Source of the DNA: JAFAMS01 sp963715815
Lineage (GTDB): Bacteria > Vulcanimicrobiota > Vulcanimicrobiia > Vulcanimicrobiales > Vulcanimicrobiaceae
Length of the DNA stretch: 64,000 nt
Direction: 5' to 3'
NCBI GenBank assembly: GCA_963715815.1
Contig: OY970278.1
Coordinates: 868,001-932,000, forward strand
Part shown: positions 41,639 to 50,758 of the stretch, one piece after another
How the letters are laid out: the number at the start of each line of letters is the position of its first letter
Numbering within the stretch: the stretch's first letter is position 1
Program-made: the position numbers and the translations under genes
The notes under the pieces: generated by a model
The model's database searches: none
Told to the model about the DNA's origin: nothing
What the model saw: the letters and a program-made list of their open reading frames with translations, nothing else

Positions 41639-43701
41639 CCGAGATTCTCGAGCCGCGCAGCGTCGCGATCGTCGGAGCAAATCCCGATGGCACGCGTATG
41701 GGCGGCGGGTTCGTCTTGCAGGCGATGCGGCGCCATCACTTCGCAGGCCGGATACTCCCGGTGAATCCGCGTTATCCTGAAATCGACGGCTTGCCGTGCT
41801 TCGGCGATTTAACCGCCGTCGACGAAGACATCGACCTCGCGGTGTTCGCCGTGCCTGCGGCGACAATACGTGCAAGCATCGAAGCGGTGCCGCAGGGCAA
41901 GGTCAAATCCGCGCTCGTCCTTTCATCCGGGTTTTCCGAAGTCGGTGAAGACGGTGCAAAGCTGGAACGCGAGCTCGTCCAAGCATTTCGCGCGAAAAAC
42001 ATTCGGATGGTTGGTCCGAATTCGGTCGGCATCGTCAATCTCGGAAACGGTCTCGTTGCCACGATCAGTCAGGCCTTCGACCGCACCGACTTTCCGAAAG
42101 GCGATGTGGCGCTCGTTTCGCAGAGCGGCGCGTTCGGGACGGCGCTTGTGGCGCGTGGACAGCAAGAAGGTCTTGGGTTCCGCTTTTTCATCAGTACCGG
42201 AAATGAAGCCGACTTACAGTTTGCTGACCTTGCGCGCTCGCTCATCGTGCGTGACGACGTTCGCGTGCTGTGCGGATATTTGGAGAATGTGCGCGACGGC
42301 GACGGCTTCGTCGAGCTGGCGCAGCTCGCAGCATCGCTGCGCAAACCGATCGTCGTACTGAAAGCCGGTGTTACCGAAGCCGGTTCGGTAGCGGCACGTT
42401 CACACACCGGAGCGCTGGTCGGTTCCGACGAGGTTGCGCAGGCAATCTTCGACGCCTACGGTATCGTCCGCGCGACCGACGGCGAACATCTGCTCGAGCT
42501 GCTCAAGATGTTCGAGCGGACGCCGCGCGCGAACGGCAAACGGCTCGCCATCGTTTCGCACTCGGGCGGTGCCGGCGTCTTGGCTGCGGATGCGGCGGAA
42601 CGTGAAGGCGCCGATCTCCCGTTGCCGCCGGCAGCCGTGAAGGCGCAGCTCTCCGAAAAACTCGCCGCGTTCGCGACGATCTCCAATCCCCTCGACATGA
42701 CCGGCGCGGCATCGCTGCAGGCAGATCTGATGGTGAATTGTTTGAGAACGATGCTTGAAAGCGAGGCGTACGATGCGGGCGTCTTGTGCGTCGCACTCAT
42801 TTGGCGCGAAGGCGAGGCATTGCTCTCGGCGCTGAACGCGCTCGCCGAGTCAAGCTCCAAGCCGTTCGGTGTTTCGTGGTCGGCGCCGAGCGAAGCGCTT
42901 GCGGTGAAAATACGGGCTGCGCGTTTCCCGGTCATTGCGGATCCGGCGCGCGCGGCCGCCGCGCTGGCATGTAAGATCGTGCACGATTCGGCGCCGAGCG
43001 TCGCACCGTTATCCCAGCGAGCCAAGGGCGCGCGCGTCGCAAGCAGCGAGCTCGCAACGACGCGCGGTCAGATTGGGGTCCTGGAACGATACGGCATCGC
43101 GCTTCCGCGTCAGTTGCTCGCGACGTTGCTCGACGAAGCGGAGCGCTTTCGCACCGCGGCCGGCGTTCCGGTTGTGCTCAAGATTGCTGCGCCGGATCTG
43201 CTCCACCGCACCGAAGCGGGCGGCGTCGCGATCGATATTCGCTCGGCCGCGGAGCTGGCGCGGGCCTACGACCGCATTCTCGCGAGCATTCGGGCTCGCT
43301 ATCCGGATACGCGTATCGACGGCATGTTGATCCAAGAGATGGCCGGCGAAGGCACGCACGTTTTCGTCGGCGTTAAACGCGATCCGACGTTCGGACCGAT
43401 CGTAGCGGTCGGGCCGGGCGGCACGTTTGTCGAGCTTTTCGGAAAACTGGCGATGCGGCCGGCACCATTCGATCCGGATCAGGCGCTTGCGATGTTGCAG
43501 CGCACGGTGCTCGATCGGTTGCTCGGCGGATTTCGCGGCGCAGCGGCGCTCGATCGCAACGCGCTTGCGCAGCTGATTTCGAACGTCTCGAAGTTGGCGA
43601 TTGATGCTCCCGAGCTCCAGGAGATGGAGTTCAATCCGGTCATCGTGTTACCGGAGGGGCAAGGCTGCGTCGCGGTCGACTACAAGTTCCAGACTACGTA
43701 G
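41635..43701 (+). CDS. Acyl-CoA synthetase (ADP-forming) / CoA-binding protein with ATP-grasp domain
   Basis: A protein of about 688 residues combines the CoA-binding Rossmann domain (EPRSVAIVGANPDG), flavodoxin-like domains (SGFSEVGEDG, SHSGGAGVLAADAAEREG) and a C-terminal ATP-grasp domain (GVPVVLKIAAPDLLHRTEAGGVAIDI). It makes acyl-CoA from acid, ATP and CoA with release of ADP, or runs in reverse. The conserved Rossmann start lies upstream of the first ATG (41698), and no ATG, GTG or TTG is available in frame. ATA at 41635, within ATAA where an ATGA overlap would be expected, is the likely start. Confidence 0.87.
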   Translation: MTEILEPRSVAIVGANPDGTRMGGGFVLQAMRRHHFAGRILPVNPRYPEIDGLPCFGDLTAVDEDIDLAVFAVPAATIRASIEAVPQGKVKSALVLSSGFSEVGEDGAKLERELVQAFRAKNIRMVGPNSVGIVNLGNGLVATISQAFDRTDFPKGDVALVSQSGAFGTALVARGQQEGLGFRFFISTGNEADLQFADLARSLIVRDDVRVLCGYLENVRDGDGFVELAQLAASLRKPIVVLKAGVTEAGSVAARSHTGALVGSDEVAQAIFDAYGIVRATDGEHLLELLKMFERTPRANGKRLAIVSHSGGAGVLAADAAEREGADLPLPPAAVKAQLSEKLAAFATISNPLDMTGAASLQADLMVNCLRTMLESEAYDAGVLCVALIWREGEALLSALNALAESSSKPFGVSWSAPSEALAVKIRAARFPVIADPARAAAALACKIVHDSAPSVAPLSQRAKGARVASSELATTRGQIGVLERYGIALPRQLLATLLDEAERFRTAAGVPVVLKIAAPDLLHRTEAGGVAIDIRSAAELARAYDRILASIRARYPDTRIDGMLIQEMAGEGTHVFVGVKRDPTFGPIVAVGPGGTFVELFGKLAMRPAPFDPDQALAMLQRTVLDRLLGGFRGAAALDRNALAQLISNVSKLAIDAPELQEMEFNPVIVLPEGQGCVAVDYKFQTT

Positions 43702-44185
43702 CGCGTTTACGTGTCGTGCGCTTCGTACGCAGATGTGCGAGCGAATGCAGCGTCTTGCGCATGCCGGCATACGGCGACGCGCCGACGATTTCTTTGAGCT
43801 CGCCCTCAATGTGCGATAACGCATCCATGCACTCGAGCATTAGGTCGTTGCCGCTTTCCGTCAACACGATAATCCGGTTACGCCGGTCGCTCGGATCGAT
43901 CTTGCGCCGCACGTAGCCGAGCTTCTGGAGCTCGTTGGCGAGCTGCCACATAGCCTGCTTCGTCATGCTCGCACGCGTCGCGAGCACGTTGAGCCGTGTC
44001 CCGTCGAAGTCGATGTGCGAGTAGAGGCCCAAATGCGTCGGCTTGAATTTCTTGTGCCCACGCTGTAAGAGCAGTGCCGTCATGCGCAGATTCACCATGC
44101 GCGATGTAGCCAACAAAAGCTGTCGCAGGTTCATAGCCCGCTGCGCCGAGAGCTCCTTGAGCGTTTGCGCTTTCGGTTTCGCCAC
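43694..44185 (-). CDS. MarR family transcriptional regulator, second paralog
   Basis: The 163-residue protein starts at GTG 44185. It is a winged-helix MarR protein with GTRLNVLATRASMTKQAMWQLANELQKLGYVRRKIDPSDRRNRIIVLTESGNDL, very similar to the MarR at 7868. The C-terminal tail is basic (TKRTTRKR). It is the last gene of the CoA transferase-hydratase operon and its 3' end overlaps the acyl-CoA synthetase gene by 8 bases. The common ATTCGTCA palindrome could be recognised by one or both proteins. Confidence 0.88.
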   Translation of the reverse strand: MAKPKAQTLKELSAQRAMNLRQLLLATSRMVNLRMTALLLQRGHKKFKPTHLGLYSHIDFDGTRLNVLATRASMTKQAMWQLANELQKLGYVRRKIDPSDRRNRIIVLTESGNDLMLECMDALSHIEGELKEIVGASPYAGMRKTLHSLAHLRTKRTTRKRAT

Positions 44186-44186
44186 G

Positions 44187-44948
44187 TCAGCGCTTTCGCC
44201 ACGCTTCGATCGTGGCGCGCATCTCATCCGACGCAAAACCGCTTGCCTGCGCCATCGCCTCGTAATCGAGCGCGCTTTCGAGACCGTCGAACTTGCGCCG
44301 CGCGAGCGCACGCTTTGCGAGCCGCATCGCTTGCGCCGGCTTGGCTGCGATCTCGCGCGCCATCGTAAGGGCCGTCTCGCGCACGCTCTTTTGGGGAACT
44401 GCCGAATTGACGAGACCGATTGCAGCGGCATCAGTTCCGGAGATCAGCTTGCCCGTGAAGATCAGCTCCGCTGCGCGCGCCTCACCGACCAACAGCGGAA
44501 GCAGATGCGTCGTCCCCATTCCCGGATGCAGGCCGAGGTTCAGAAACGTGAAGCCTAGCCGTGCCGATTCGGATGCGATCCGAATATCGTACGAGAGCGT
44601 GAGCGTAAGTCCGGCGCCGATTGCATCGCCTTCGATCGCTGCGATGGCTGGAACGTCGAGCGCAAGCCCGGTTAGATAGGCGCGATAGAAACGTCCCATT
44701 TGGCGGCGATTTTTCTCGGGCTCCCACCCGAGCTGTTCCTCGAGCATCCCGATGTCGCCGCCGGCGCTGAACGAAGATCCGTTCGATCCGAGCACGACCG
44801 CGCGCACGCGCTCGTCGCTGCGGATTGCCGCAATCGCATCCGCGTATTCGTGCATCAACGCCTCGGTGAGCGGATTGCGTTTCTCAGGCGCATCGAAGAC
44901 GAGCAACGCGACGCCGTCTTCGTGCGTAACACGCAGCGCGCTAGACAA
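44187..44948 (-). CDS. Enoyl-CoA hydratase/isomerase family protein
   Basis: The crotonase-fold protein of about 253 residues starts best at TTG 44948, overlapping the CoA transferase stop (an upstream ATG at 45011 would add 21 residues lying inside that gene). Motifs are SFSAGGDIGML for the first oxyanion hole, EGDAIGAGLTLTLSYDIRIA for the second, and LGLHPGMGTTHLLPLLVG, with GMGTT where many hydratases have the second catalytic glutamate. It may be an isomerase or hydrolase-like member rather than a true hydratase. Confidence 0.83.
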   Translation of the reverse strand: MSSALRVTHEDGVALLVFDAPEKRNPLTEALMHEYADAIAAIRSDERVRAVVLGSNGSSFSAGGDIGMLEEQLGWEPEKNRRQMGRFYRAYLTGLALDVPAIAAIEGDAIGAGLTLTLSYDIRIASESARLGFTFLNLGLHPGMGTTHLLPLLVGEARAAELIFTGKLISGTDAAAIGLVNSAVPQKSVRETALTMAREIAAKPAQAMRLAKRALARRKFDGLESALDYEAMAQASGFASDEMRATIEAWRKR

Positions 44949-46122
44949 TTTTGCTTTCGTGCAGCTTCGCGATTTCGGCGTCCCCGTATCCCGCTTCGCG
45001 CAGGACCTCATCGGTGTGCGCGCCGCGTTCAGGTGACGCCGTCGTGACCTTACCGGGCGTGCGTTTCAAGGTCGCCATCTGGCTCAGGATCGTGAGCTTT
45101 CCGAGACGCGGATGCTCGACGTCGCTCGTCACCTTCAGATGCTGCATCTGCTCGTCTGCAAAGACTTGATCCATCTTGAAGATCGGGCCGCACGGAATCT
45201 CCGCCCTGTTGAGGATCTCGACCCACTGCGCCGTCGTCTTCGTTTTGAGCGCAGCGTTGATATTGTCGTTGAGCGCTTTGCGGTTTTTGGCGCGGCTTGG
45301 ATTGTCGGCGAAGTCCGGATTCGCGTAGAGATCGGAGCGCCCGATCGCATCGCACAAGCGCTTCCAAAACGCGTCGCCCGTAGCCGCGATGCTCACGAAC
45401 CCGTCGGCCGTCGTGAAGGCGGACGACGGAACGTTTGTCGGGTGATCGTTGCCGACTTGGGCCGGAACTTCACCTGACATCGTATAGCGTGCGGCTTGAA
45501 AATCAAGCAGCTGCAAACCGGCCTGCAGCAAGCTCGATTGCACCCACTGCCCTTCGCCCGATTGCTCGCGCTCGAGCAGCGCCGTCATGATTCCGAGCGC
45601 GGCGAGCAAACCTGCCGTGACGTCGCATACCGCGGCGCCTGCACGCATCGGTCCTTCGCCCGGCGCCCCCGTCACCGACATGATCCCGCTCATCCCTTGC
45701 GCGATTTGATCCAGGCCCGGTCGCTCGCGATACGGTCCGTCCTGTCCGAAGCCCGAAATGCTCGCAAGAATGATCCGCTTGTTGACCGCACGCAGCGATT
45801 CGTAATCGATTCCCAAACGCGCCTTGACGTCGGGCCGGAAATTCTCGACCACGACGTCGGCCGTTTTGACTAGGCGCATGAAGACCTCGCGGCCCTCGGG
45901 TTTCTTGAGGTCGAGCGTCAGCGAGCGTTTGTTGCGATGCAGATTTTGGAAATCCGGACTCTCGCGCGGCGCGCCAAAATCTTCGGGGACGGTCGACTCG
46001 ATCTTGATGACGTCGGCGCCGAAATCCGCAAATTGCTTGACGCAAGTCGGCCCGGAGCGGACGCGCGTGAGGTCGAGAATCCGGAGATGCGCGAGAGCAG
46101 GAGATGCGGTTATTGCAGGCAT
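44941..46122 (-). CDS. CaiB/BaiF (family III) CoA transferase
   Basis: The 393-residue protein has RILDLTRVRSGPTCVKQFADFGADVIKIE and NLHRNKRSLTLDLKKPEGREVFMRLVKTADVVVENFRPDVKARLGIDYE, with the catalytic aspartate at the nucleotide-loop region after the L-D-L-K-K segment. It transfers CoA between acids and acyl-CoAs with retention of the thioester on an enzyme aspartate. It heads the minus-strand operon with the hydratase and MarR. Divergent from the TrxB-like flavoprotein; 31 bases lie between the two starts. Confidence 0.9.
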   Translation of the reverse strand: MPAITASPALAHLRILDLTRVRSGPTCVKQFADFGADVIKIESTVPEDFGAPRESPDFQNLHRNKRSLTLDLKKPEGREVFMRLVKTADVVVENFRPDVKARLGIDYESLRAVNKRIILASISGFGQDGPYRERPGLDQIAQGMSGIMSVTGAPGEGPMRAGAAVCDVTAGLLAALGIMTALLEREQSGEGQWVQSSLLQAGLQLLDFQAARYTMSGEVPAQVGNDHPTNVPSSAFTTADGFVSIAATGDAFWKRLCDAIGRSDLYANPDFADNPSRAKNRKALNDNINAALKTKTTAQWVEILNRAEIPCGPIFKMDQVFADEQMQHLKVTSDVEHPRLGKLTILSQMATLKRTPGKVTTASPERGAHTDEVLREAGYGDAEIAKLHESKIV

Positions 46123-46153
46123 TAATACCTATGATACGCGAGAAGGAAGTGAA

Positions 46154-47071
46154 ATGGAACGCGGCTGGGACGTCATCGTTATCGGAGCCGGCGCTGCTGG
46201 ATTGACCTCGGCAAAGGAAACCGCCTCCGCTGGTTTACGGACGGCGTGTATTGAGTCATTAATGTTCGGCGGCTTGATCGTGAACGTCAACGAATTGAAC
46301 CCCGGGCTCAACGGCGCGAGCGGTTCGGGCGTCGATTTCGCAACCGCCCTGATGTCTGCTGCAACGGACGCGGGCGTCGAGTCGGTGAGCGGCACGGTCG
46401 AGCTGGTCGAAAACAATGGCGACGGGTTTGCCGTGCGCGTCGACGGCGAAGTGCACACCGCGCAAGCGGTCATCCTTGCCTCGGGCGCGCGTCTGAAACG
46501 TCTTGGCATCCCGGGTGAAGAAGAATACGAAGGGCGCGGCGTTTCGCAGTGCGCGGATTGCGACGGGCCGATGTTCGCCGGAAAAGACGTCATCGTCGTC
46601 GGCGGCGGCGATTCGGCAGTCCAGGAAGCGCTCACGCTAGCCGGTTTGTGCAGCACCGTGTACATCGTGCATCGCGACGCCACGTTTGACGCGACGCCCG
46701 AATTCGTCCACGAGCTGAAAAAGCGCAGCAACGTTCGAATTCTTTGGCATGCGGTCGTCGAGCGGCTCGAAGGTGACGAACACGTCGAGAAAGCGATCGT
46801 CTGGGATACGAAATCCGACACCAGCCGCGAGCTCCCGTGCAGTGCGATGTTCGCGTACGTCGGACTCGAACCGAATTCCGAGTACTTGGACGATGACGTA
46901 CCGCGTGACGAGCACGGCCGTGTCATCGTCGACGACTCGCTGCAAACCGCGGTCCCCGGCTTGTTCGCTGCCGGTGCCGTACGCGTTGGCTGCGGCGGTT
47001 TGCTTTCGGATGCGATCTTCGATGGCCGCGCCGCGGCGGCTGCCGCCATTCGATTCGTCGAGTTGAACTAA
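46154..47071 (+). CDS. Thioredoxin reductase-like FAD/NAD(P) oxidoreductase
   Basis: The 305-residue flavoprotein has the FAD motif VIVIGAGAAGLTSAKETA, the redox C-x-x-C in SQCADCDGP, the NADPH motif VIVVGGGDSAVQEALTLA, and the closing TAVPGLFAAGAV. It therefore has the complete layout of low-molecular-weight thioredoxin reductase. No thioredoxin gene is adjacent. Selenoprotein B-type reductases use thioredoxin-dependent electrons, so this could supply the selenoproteins in the window; that is inference. Confidence 0.85.
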   Translation: MERGWDVIVIGAGAAGLTSAKETASAGLRTACIESLMFGGLIVNVNELNPGLNGASGSGVDFATALMSAATDAGVESVSGTVELVENNGDGFAVRVDGEVHTAQAVILASGARLKRLGIPGEEEYEGRGVSQCADCDGPMFAGKDVIVVGGGDSAVQEALTLAGLCSTVYIVHRDATFDATPEFVHELKKRSNVRILWHAVVERLEGDEHVEKAIVWDTKSDTSRELPCSAMFAYVGLEPNSEYLDDDVPRDEHGRVIVDDSLQTAVPGLFAAGAVRVGCGGLLSDAIFDGRAAAAAAIRFVELN

Positions 47072-48078
47072 GCGAGTTTTCCAACCGCTTTCTGCAGCAA
47101 ATCGAAGGCGGTCGGATCGTATTGCTGGCGCCATTGTGCGTAGAGTCCGGCGCTGCGGATCACTTGCCGGAACGGCTCGAGCGCCGGCGCATTGAACGTC
47201 ATCCCTTGCCCGCGCAGCGTCGTTTCGAGATTCTGTTCTTGATCCGCCATGCTCAGCGTCGCTTCGTTGGCGGCTTGCGTGAATTCACGGTCGACGATAT
47301 CTTGCAGCTTTTTCGGAAGGCGCTGCCACGCGGCGAGATTGCCGAGCAGCAAGTAATTGACGAAGCTGTGTGAGGTCAGCGAACAGTACTTCACCTGTTC
47401 GTAGAACTTGAATTTCTCGAATACCGGCAGCGGCACGGTCAACGCGTCGACGAGATGCGTCTGTAGCGACGTGTAGACCTCGGCGAGTGAGACCGGCGTC
47501 GGCGAGGCATCGAAGGCCTTGAACATCGCAATCGCAAGCGGGCCGGGTGGAACGCGAATCTTGAGACCTTTGAGATCTGCGGGCGTCGTGATCGGGCCGA
47601 GCCGGCTTTCCGTCTGAAAGAGTCCTGCGTAAAATGCGTTCGGAAACTTTCGGATGCCGGCTTTCTCTGCGAGTCCCGCAACGTACGTGCCATAGGCGCC
47701 GCCGGTCGCAGTCTCCATTTGCTGATACGAGCTGAATGCAAACGGCATCGTGCCGAGGGCGGCTGCGGGGACGATCGCGCCGAGAATGTCGTTGCCGACC
47801 TCGATGAATTCGACTGCACCGGTGCGCACTTGCGAGAGCAGCTGCGGATCGCTTCCGAGCGATGCATTCTCGAAGACGCGAATTTCGAGCTGCCCGCCGG
47901 ATGCATCTTGAATGCGCTTGACGGCTGCGGCTGTGGAAACATTGAGCGGATGCGTCGGGACCGTGTCGTTGGCGAGCTTGTAAGAAAACTCAGCCGCGTC
48001 GCCGCGATAGCGCAGGATGCCGACCGATGCGAACGCGCCTGCAGCAGCTCCGAGAACGTGTTTGCGTGAGACCTTCAT
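47068..48078 (-). CDS. TRAP-type C4-dicarboxylate transporter binding protein (DctP-like), orphan
   Basis: The 336-residue protein starts with a signal sequence (V-L-G-A-A-A-G-A-F-A-S-V-G-I-L) and has the DctP features KLANDTVPTHPLNVSTAAAVKRI, the helix-strand with RTGAVEFIEVG, and KGLKIRVPPGPLAIAMFKAFDASPTPVSLAEVYTSLQTHLVDA, including the ligand-binding arginine region. No DctQ or DctM membrane gene is nearby. It is coupled to two acyl-CoA dehydrogenase genes, so its membrane partner may be elsewhere. Confidence 0.87.
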   Translation of the reverse strand: MKVSRKHVLGAAAGAFASVGILRYRGDAAEFSYKLANDTVPTHPLNVSTAAAVKRIQDASGGQLEIRVFENASLGSDPQLLSQVRTGAVEFIEVGNDILGAIVPAAALGTMPFAFSSYQQMETATGGAYGTYVAGLAEKAGIRKFPNAFYAGLFQTESRLGPITTPADLKGLKIRVPPGPLAIAMFKAFDASPTPVSLAEVYTSLQTHLVDALTVPLPVFEKFKFYEQVKYCSLTSHSFVNYLLLGNLAAWQRLPKKLQDIVDREFTQAANEATLSMADQEQNLETTLRGQGMTFNAPALEPFRQVIRSAGLYAQWRQQYDPTAFDLLQKAVGKLA

Positions 48079-49067
48079 GTAATATCACTCCAAAAGTTTG
48101 CGCCACCGCGGGCGACGACGTTTTCCCCGAGCTTTCGCGCCCAGTACGATTCGGAACCAAACTCGGCGCGCCACGACCACAACCGGCGTGTTGCGAAATG
48201 CAGCGTGTGCTCGCGCGTCATCCCGATCGCGGCGTGAACCGCATGCCCGACCGTTGTTGCGATGCCGGCCGCGCGTCCCGCGCGAATCTTCGCAACGCCC
48301 GCAGCGTTGCTGTTCGGATCGGCCGCCAGCTCGCGCCACGCATACGCCGAGGCGACTTCCGCCGCAATCTTCTCTTCCGTTAGAATCGCAAGCTGATGCG
48401 CGATCGCCTGATAGCTGCCGATCTGCTTTCCAAACTGCTCGCGTTCTTTGGAAAAGCGAATCGACTGCTCGAGGATCCGGTTGACGGCGCCCGCCATTTG
48501 CACGGAACGCACCAGCGCCCCGAAGCGCTGCACGATGTCGATCGGCAAATTAGTAGGCAGCGCCGCAGATGCGACCGGCTCGACATTCGCTACGTCGAGC
48601 GTATCGCGCGGCTCATCGGCGACATTCTTTCCCGGCGTCACGCGCAGGTGCGCGATCCGATACAGCACGACCGAGCTTTCGAGCGCGCCCGGAATAACCG
48701 CGACCGCGTGGTCGACTGTGCCGCCCCACGGAACGCCGCGCATGCTCGCATCCGGAACGATCGTGAGCGACCCGGGCGGTTGTTCGATGCCGGCTTGTTT
48801 CAAGAGCCAGCCCGCAATCAGCGTTTCACTTAGCGGAATTGGTGCCAGCGCGTCGCTCGCCGCTGCAACGATCGGATAGGCTTCGTTCCACGTTGCGCCA
48901 AGTTCGTCGTCATCAAACAGCGTCGTGTAACCGCTCTCCTCGACATGCTTCCACAACTCGCTCGGCCATGTTCCACCCTCAGCGGAACGCAGCGTATGCT
49001 CATCGACTTCGCTTGCAAAGAGTTCGCGCGCGCTGTCGGCAAAGAGTGCTTGCAGCTCGGCAGTCAT
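48075..49067 (-). CDS. Acyl-CoA dehydrogenase family protein (short)
   Basis: The 330-residue protein is a shorter member of the acyl-CoA dehydrogenase family. It has a helical N-terminus (AELQALFADSARELFASEVDE), a central beta region and a C-terminal helical domain with SIRFSKEREQFGKQIGSYQAIAHQLA and the late HAAIGMTREHTLHFATRRLW. Together with the next longer copy it likely forms a hetero-oligomeric dehydrogenase, as for several side-chain-degrading pairs where each active site uses residues of both chains. Confidence 0.87.
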   Translation of the reverse strand: MTAELQALFADSARELFASEVDEHTLRSAEGGTWPSELWKHVEESGYTTLFDDDELGATWNEAYPIVAAASDALAPIPLSETLIAGWLLKQAGIEQPPGSLTIVPDASMRGVPWGGTVDHAVAVIPGALESSVVLYRIAHLRVTPGKNVADEPRDTLDVANVEPVASAALPTNLPIDIVQRFGALVRSVQMAGAVNRILEQSIRFSKEREQFGKQIGSYQAIAHQLAILTEEKIAAEVASAYAWRELAADPNSNAAGVAKIRAGRAAGIATTVGHAVHAAIGMTREHTLHFATRRLWSWRAEFGSESYWARKLGENVVARGGANFWSDIT

Positions 49068-50197
49068 CGTAAGAGCTCCCGGCCGATCAGCGAGCGCAAT
49101 ATTTCGCGCGTACCACCACGAAGCGAAAAGCCCGGCGCCATCTCGGTCGTAACGGCTTGCACGCGCGTCAGATCGTCGCTGCCGAGCAGCTCGCGTCCGA
49201 ACATGTCGTGAATCGCGTGCGGAATGCGCTGCTCGAAGCTGACGCCGAGATCTTTCACCACGGCCGCCGCGATGCCGGTGTCTTTGCCTTCGCCGAGCAT
49301 CGCTGCGACCCCGAGCGACATCTGTCGCAGCGTCACGAGCTCCGCGTACATGATGCCGAGCTCCGTCGTCACGCGCGTATCGCTGTGATCCGCAGCATCG
49401 ATCGCTTCGATGAGCAAGCGGAAGCTGCTGAGATAGCGTTCCGGTCCGCTGCGTTCGAGCGCCAGCTCCGAGACGACTTGCGACCAGCCCGCACCTTCTT
49501 CGCCGAGCAACGCATCTTCGGGAATCACCGCATCGCGGAACACAACCTCGTTGAAGTTATCGTGCCCGCCGAGTTCTCGAATCGTCCGAATCTCGATGCC
49601 CGGCGTATGCAGATCGATGACGAATTGCGAGAGCCCTTTGTGCTTGTCGGATGCCGCGCCGCTCGTTCGGAAGAGCGCGATCATATACTCGGCGTGGTGC
49701 GCGAACGTCGTCCACAGTTTCGTTCCCGTCAATTTCCAGCCGCCCTTGACGCGCTCGGCGCGCGATTGCACGCTCGCAAGATCGGAGCCGACTTCCGGTT
49801 CGCTCATCCCGATGCAGAACGTCAGTTCGCCGCATGCGATCCGCGGCAGAATGGAGCGTTTCATCTCCTCGGTGCCGCAGCGCAGAATGAGCGGACCGCT
49901 TTGGCGGTCGGCAATCCAATGCGCGCCTGACGGCGCGCCGGCCGCCAGCAGCTCTTCGAGCACGACGTAACGCTCGAGCGATGAGCGCTCGTGACCGCCG
50001 TATTCTTTCGGCCACGTCATTCCGATCCAGCCGCGTGCTCCCAGACTTTGACTGAACGCGCGATCGTAGCTCATCCAGCTTGCGGCGCGAACCTCGGCCG
50101 AATAGTGCGGAACCTGCTCGGCGAGAAAAGCCCGAACCGCTGTGCGAAGTTGTTCTATCTCTTCCCCGAGCCGTGGCGCGAGCGCAATCGACTTCAC
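49064..50197 (-). CDS. Acyl-CoA dehydrogenase family protein
   Basis: A protein of about 377 residues with the family layout: EIEQLRTAVRAFLAEQVPHY at the N-terminus, GWIGMTWPKEYGG, the FAD/substrate strand FCIGMSEPEVGSDLASVQSRAERVKGGWKLTGTKLWTT, and the ending GGTREILRSLIGREL. The GTG at 50197 gives the natural start; an ATG at 50232 would add about 11 residues and would face the UGSC start on the other strand. It is the first gene of a minus-strand operon and overlaps the second dehydrogenase by 4 bases. Confidence 0.88.
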   Translation of the reverse strand: MKSIALAPRLGEEIEQLRTAVRAFLAEQVPHYSAEVRAASWMSYDRAFSQSLGARGWIGMTWPKEYGGHERSSLERYVVLEELLAAGAPSGAHWIADRQSGPLILRCGTEEMKRSILPRIACGELTFCIGMSEPEVGSDLASVQSRAERVKGGWKLTGTKLWTTFAHHAEYMIALFRTSGAASDKHKGLSQFVIDLHTPGIEIRTIRELGGHDNFNEVVFRDAVIPEDALLGEEGAGWSQVVSELALERSGPERYLSSFRLLIEAIDAADHSDTRVTTELGIMYAELVTLRQMSLGVAAMLGEGKDTGIAAAVVKDLGVSFEQRIPHAIHDMFGRELLGSDDLTRVQAVTTEMAPGFSLRGGTREILRSLIGRELLR

Positions 50198-50230
50198 GGG
50201 AAACTTTTTGGCGCAACCGAAGCGCTTCTC

Positions 50231-50758
50231 ATGCATTCCATTTTCGTCTACGATCCGACGGCCGAAGAAGACAAGAGCCAGTCGAAGCTGGCGGCGCGCC
50301 TGGCGTCGCTGGACGGCAAAGTCATCGGGCTGCTCGACAACACCAAAGATTTGGTCGGTGTGTTGCTCGACGAGGTCAGGCAGCAGCTGCAGAAAGACTT
50401 TCCGCAGGCGCGCTTCCGCAACTTCCGCAAGGAATCGGTCTCGGGAATCAAGCCCGACCTCTTGGAACAAGCGCTCACCTGCGATGCGATCGTTGGGGCG
50501 GTTGGTGATTGAGGATCTTGTTCGTCGTGGAGTTGCCGCGACTCAATGATCTTCGAAGAGCGCGGAATTCCGACCGCAACATTCATCACCCACTCGTTCG
50601 AAACGTACGCGCGCGGTTTGTGCCGCATGCAGGGCTGGGAAGCGCTGCCGCTCATCGTCATTCCGCATCCGATCGCAGCACGTCCGCAAGACGAGCTTCG
50701 CGATAAGGTGCGTAAGGTGTCTGCTGGTGTCATCACGGCGTTGACCGGACGCGCGTGA
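50231..50758 (+). CDS. UGSC-family selenoprotein
   Basis: Read through TGA 50510-50512, this is a 175-residue protein. The upstream part is D-A-I-V-G-A-V-G-D followed by U94-G95-S96-C97, the motif for which the UGSC (seleno)protein family is named. The frame stays open to TGA 50756-50758 with EERGIPTATFITHSFETYARGLCRMQGWEALPLIVIPHPI, also typical of the family. Both halves are in the same frame with no intervening stop. The family is thought to be redox active through the U/C pair, but its reaction is unknown. It overlaps the next gene by 4 bases, and two further partner genes follow. Confidence 0.87.
50524..50542 (+). promoter_or_regulatory. Candidate bacterial SECIS hairpin in the UGSC gene
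   Basis: Eleven bases after the TGA, arms GTCGTGG (50524-50530) and CCGCGAC (50536-50542) form a 7-bp stem with one G-U pair, closed by the loop AGTTG (50531-50535). The loop starts 18 bases after the TGA, one base later than in the GrdB-like gene, and also reads A-G-N-U-G. This spacing is within the usual range for bacterial SECIS elements. Confidence 0.7.

Noticed and set aside
40106..41875. Long open frame of 589 codons on the minus strand opposite the carboxyltransferase
   Set aside because: Same reasons: it mirrors a well-conserved gene, is rich in Arg and His, and shows no domain.
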